5,756 nt of DNA from Pseudomonadota bacterium (GTDB lineage: Bacteria > Pseudomonadota > Gammaproteobacteria > Steroidobacterales > Woeseiaceae). How positions within the stretch are numbered: position 1 is the first letter of the stretch; each line of letters starts with the position of its first letter. The stretch is from NCBI GenBank assembly GCA_022567775.1, contig JADFGH010000166.1:1-5756 (forward strand). Reading direction: 5' to 3'. The notes below the pieces were generated by a model that saw only the letters and a program-made list of their open reading frames with translations, made no database searches and was not told where the DNA came from. This document shows, in pieces, positions 3,548-5,756 of the stretch. Position numbers and translations under genes: made by a program.

Positions 3548-5756
3548 TTAATTTGCGCTCGATTTTGAATCGGGCGATTGTAACTCGCTGGCGAGCGATT
3601 CGAGCGATTTATCGCCAATTTCACGCGCAACGGCCAATGCGGCCGTGGCGAATGCGTCGGCTTGTTGTACTTCGCCGGCCTCACGCGACACCTCGCTCAG
3701 ACGTTGCAACGCCCATCCCTCGCCCGCCCGATCCCCGAGGTCACGGCGGCGTTCGATGCATTGCTGATACCAGGTGCCAGCATCGCTCAGGTCACCGCCA
3801 GCGCGAGCGGCCGCGCCCAGTGCAGCAAGGCTGTCAGCCTCTGCGCCATCTTGCCCGAATTCCCGATTGGTGGCGAGCGCCTCTTGCAGAACCGTGAGGG
3901 ACTCGGCCGCCTTATCCAGTTTCGTCAGCACTGCGCCGAGGCCATTCAATACGACGCCAAGTTCGTCTTTGTTTTGTTCGCATCGGATCAATGCTGCCGC
4001 CTTGCGATATTGCTTCTCTGCTTCGTCGAGTTCACCGCCCTGCCACGCAGACAGTGCAATGCTGTTGCGTATTCGTGCTTCAGTTTCCTTGTCTTCAAGC
4101 TCGGTCGCTATCGCCAACGCCCGTCGGTAAAGCCAATGCGCCTCCGACCGGTCTGGCGCCCGGCGCAAACCGGCCAGACGTTCCAGGGCGGCCATGGCGC
4201 CCGAACGATCGCCGGGACGTTCCTGCATTTCAATTGCCAGGCGCCACGTTGCCTCGGCCTCGGGAAGCGCGGCGCGCTGTTGTGCATTCGCAAGCTCGGC
4301 AAGGGCGGACGCCAGTGGCTCTTCATCGCCAATGCGCCGCAGAACGCTGACGGCTTCCTCAAAATGCGGGCTCGCCTGTTCCGGTTTACCGCAGGTTACG
4401 AGTGCTTCACCCAGAAAAACCAATGACTGGGCCAGCTGATCTGTACGATTTGCGCGCCGCGCCAGCTGCACGGAGTCCTGGTATGTCGCCAGACCCTTAT
4501 CAAGCTGTCCCTTCTCGAGGTACAGCGCTGCCGCCCCCAACGTATTGAACACCTCGCGCGCAGGCATTCGGGCTTCCCGGGCGAGCCGGCCGCCCTCTTC
4601 AAACGCATCGATGGCATCATCGGTGCGCCCCATGGCCCGCAGCAGGTGCCCCTTGTAGTTATACGCATAACTCTGGTCGACCGGGTTGCCGGTTTCATTC
4701 GCCAGAACCAGCGCCTCGTCACCAATCGCCATGGCGCGATCCCACTCCTCCAGTCGTCGCAGCGCGCGACCAAGATTCAGGATATCTCTGATTAGCCGGC
4801 TGCTGTTGTCCTGCTCGCGCGAATTATTGACGGCCTTTTCCAGCCAGGGTACCGCCTCGCCGTAGTCGCCCTGACGCCATAGCAGATGTCCAAGGCTTCG
4901 CAATACCTTGCCACCAAGCTGCGGATTGTCGAGTTGATCTGCAATCTCCAGTGCCTGATCCAGGGGCGGACGGGCGTCTTTAAACCGCCCCGACAGAGTG
5001 TGAAGATCGCCCTGCCGCACACACACCTCGCCACGTTCCGTCGTCGGCACATCGGCCGGCAACAGGCCGCTGAGATCATCGATGACCTGTTGTTGCTCGT
5101 CCCGGCGCCCTAGTTCTTCCAGGTGACGCTCCAGGTCGAGTAACAGTTGTATGAGCAGTGAAGTTTTTTCCGCCGTTTCCTTGTCGCTATTTTCTATCCA
5201 GGCACGCGTGTGAATCAGTGTTTCAACCGTTTCCGGCAGCCGCCACAAACTTTCGGCTCTCTGCGCGGCAACCAGGCCATAGCGAATGGCCTTGTCCCAG
5301 TCCTCGGCGACAGCGAAGTGCACCGCCAGTCGCGCCGAATACTCGTCCACATTGTCGCCGTACAGTTCTTCGATGGCCGCGCCGACAACGGCATGTCTTT
5401 CTTTTCTCTGCCGCTCCAGCAAACTGCCGTAGGTTACATCCAGGGTGAGCGCGTGCTTGAAACGATAGGTAGGCTCCTTGCCGAGCCCCGTGCGCTGAAT
5501 CAGACCTGCATCTCGCAAGGTCTCCAGCGAGCCCTCGATGCGCGCACGGGAAGGGACCACTTTTGCCAGGAGGCTGAGCCCGAATTGCGGCCCGATAACC
5601 GCGGCACAGCGCAGTACTTCCCTGGCTTCCGGATCAAGCCGGTCAAGCCGGCTCTTGAGAACCGCCTCCACGGTATCGGGTATGACTAATCGCTCAATAC
5701 CGCTAGCGAGCTGCGCTTCTCCGTCGCTGATAACCAGCGCTCCGGATTCCAGCAGC
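3548..5756 (-). CDS. Large signalling ATPase/TPR protein, 5' part missing (runs off right edge)
   Basis: The frame is open through the right edge, so 735 C-terminal residues are visible and the true start is outside. The first visible residues (LLESGALVISDGEAQLASGI, then VIPDTVEAVLKSRLDRLDPE) match the end of the AAA/STAND-like ATPase module of adenylate/guanylate-cyclase, kinase and LuxR-type regulators. The helical part with EAREVLRCAAVIG and the hallmark YRFKHALTLDVTYGSLLERQ (about 97-116) follow. Residues about 242-717 form twelve TPR repeats of mostly 40 residues, ending in the short tail PDSKSSAN. Walker motifs and any N-terminal cyclase, kinase or DNA-binding domain would lie beyond 5756. 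A GTG at 5671 is in frame but would cut the conserved module, so it is not the start. The likely role is cytoplasmic signal sensing through TPR-protein contacts; the output domain is unknown. The DUF4242 gene follows 19 nt downstream. Confidence 0.88.
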   Translation of the reverse strand, partial: LLESGALVISDGEAQLASGIERLVIPDTVEAVLKSRLDRLDPEAREVLRCAAVIGPQFGLSLLAKVVPSRARIEGSLETLRDAGLIQRTGLGKEPTYRFKHALTLDVTYGSLLERQRKERHAVVGAAIEELYGDNVDEYSARLAVHFAVAEDWDKAIRYGLVAAQRAESLWRLPETVETLIHTRAWIENSDKETAEKTSLLIQLLLDLERHLEELGRRDEQQQVIDDLSGLLPADVPTTERGEVCVRQGDLHTLSGRFKDARPPLDQALEIADQLDNPQLGGKVLRSLGHLLWRQGDYGEAVPWLEKAVNNSREQDNSSRLIRDILNLGRALRRLEEWDRAMAIGDEALVLANETGNPVDQSYAYNYKGHLLRAMGRTDDAIDAFEEGGRLAREARMPAREVFNTLGAAALYLEKGQLDKGLATYQDSVQLARRANRTDQLAQSLVFLGEALVTCGKPEQASPHFEEAVSVLRRIGDEEPLASALAELANAQQRAALPEAEATWRLAIEMQERPGDRSGAMAALERLAGLRRAPDRSEAHWLYRRALAIATELEDKETEARIRNSIALSAWQGGELDEAEKQYRKAAALIRCEQNKDELGVVLNGLGAVLTKLDKAAESLTVLQEALATNREFGQDGAEADSLAALGAAARAGGDLSDAGTWYQQCIERRRDLGDRAGEGWALQRLSEVSREAGEVQQADAFATAALAVAREIGDKSLESLASELQSPDSKSSAN
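3605..5032 (-). repeat. Coding region of twelve tandem TPR repeats (120-bp period, diverged)
   Basis: Aligning the protein by its LG-x-x-L...EA-x-x-x-x-x-x-A-L signature gives twelve consecutive units: one of 38, nine of 40 and two of 39 residues. Conserved positions include the LG/LA pair of helix A (for example RSLGHLL, LNGLGAVL, AALGAAA) and the GD or GN turn after helix B. The 40-residue unit is the longer TPR type found in MalT- and LGN-like scaffolds, not the 34-residue classic form. The repeats are diverged at the DNA level, so they are old and not a recent expansion. Confidence 0.8.

Noticed and set aside
3529..3684. N-terminal extension of the DUF4242 protein to 140 residues
   Set aside because: The extra residues overlap the end of the TPR gene, have a shadow-like Arg/Asn/Pro-rich composition and no domain. 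The conserved domain and a strong ribosome binding site mark ATG 3528.
3662..4426. Plus-strand open frame (254 codons) opposite the TPR gene
   Set aside because: Antisense to the regular TPR array, with low-complexity Arg/Pro/Cys-rich composition. Other plus-strand frames in 3550-5690 were rejected for the same reason.
5669..5671. GTG as the start of the TPR protein
   Set aside because: The same frame stays open to the window edge and the upstream residues (LLESGALV...IPDTV) belong to the conserved ATPase-associated module, so the real start is outside.
1..5756. Mobile elements, CRISPR arrays, tRNA or rRNA genes
   Set aside because: No transposase or integrase frame, no regularly spaced identical repeats and no tRNA-like cloverleaf or rRNA sequence was seen; coding is almost continuous.

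Overview
The window looks like a chromosomal segment of a moderately GC-rich Gram-negative bacterium, most likely a gammaproteobacterium. The evidence is an msrP-msrQ pair close to the Escherichia coli proteins, a lipobox protein and a DUF481-type outer-membrane protein. The exact taxon cannot be read from the sequence. Coding density is high. There are seven genes, two of them cut by the window edges, and no rRNA, tRNA, insertion sequence, phage gene or CRISPR array was seen.

Left part (1-653): the 5' part of a DUF481-family outer-membrane protein gene lies on the minus strand. Its start codon is at 501 and the gene runs off the left edge. A 152-bp divergent intergenic region separates it from msrP. 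That short region holds three inverted repeats and a repeated ATTACGA word, so it is probably where the divergent genes are controlled.

Middle part (654-3226): four tightly packed plus-strand genes follow. msrP encodes a Tat-exported molybdopterin methionine-sulfoxide reductase. msrQ encodes its haem-binding membrane electron donor. Next come an FkbM-type SAM methyltransferase gene whose start overlaps msrQ by 29 bp, and a small cysteine-rich lipoprotein gene 7 nt after the methyltransferase stop. msrP and msrQ form the known periplasmic methionine-sulfoxide repair system: MsrQ carries electrons through the inner membrane to MsrP, which repairs oxidised envelope proteins. The last two genes are not part of the E. 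coli system and their roles are unknown.

Right part (3262-5756): a convergent minus-strand pair. A large protein enters from beyond the right edge. It shows the distal end of a signalling-ATPase module (of the kind found in AAA/cyclase or kinase regulators) followed by twelve near-perfect 40-residue TPR repeats. Nineteen nucleotides after its stop is a small DUF4242 (SCO4226-type) gene. The two probably form an operon. A weak hairpin lies between the convergent 3' ends.

No completely new system is evident. The most uncommon points are the methyltransferase and lipoprotein attached to msrPQ, the dense palindromic control region, and the pairing of DUF4242 with a TPR signalling ATPase.
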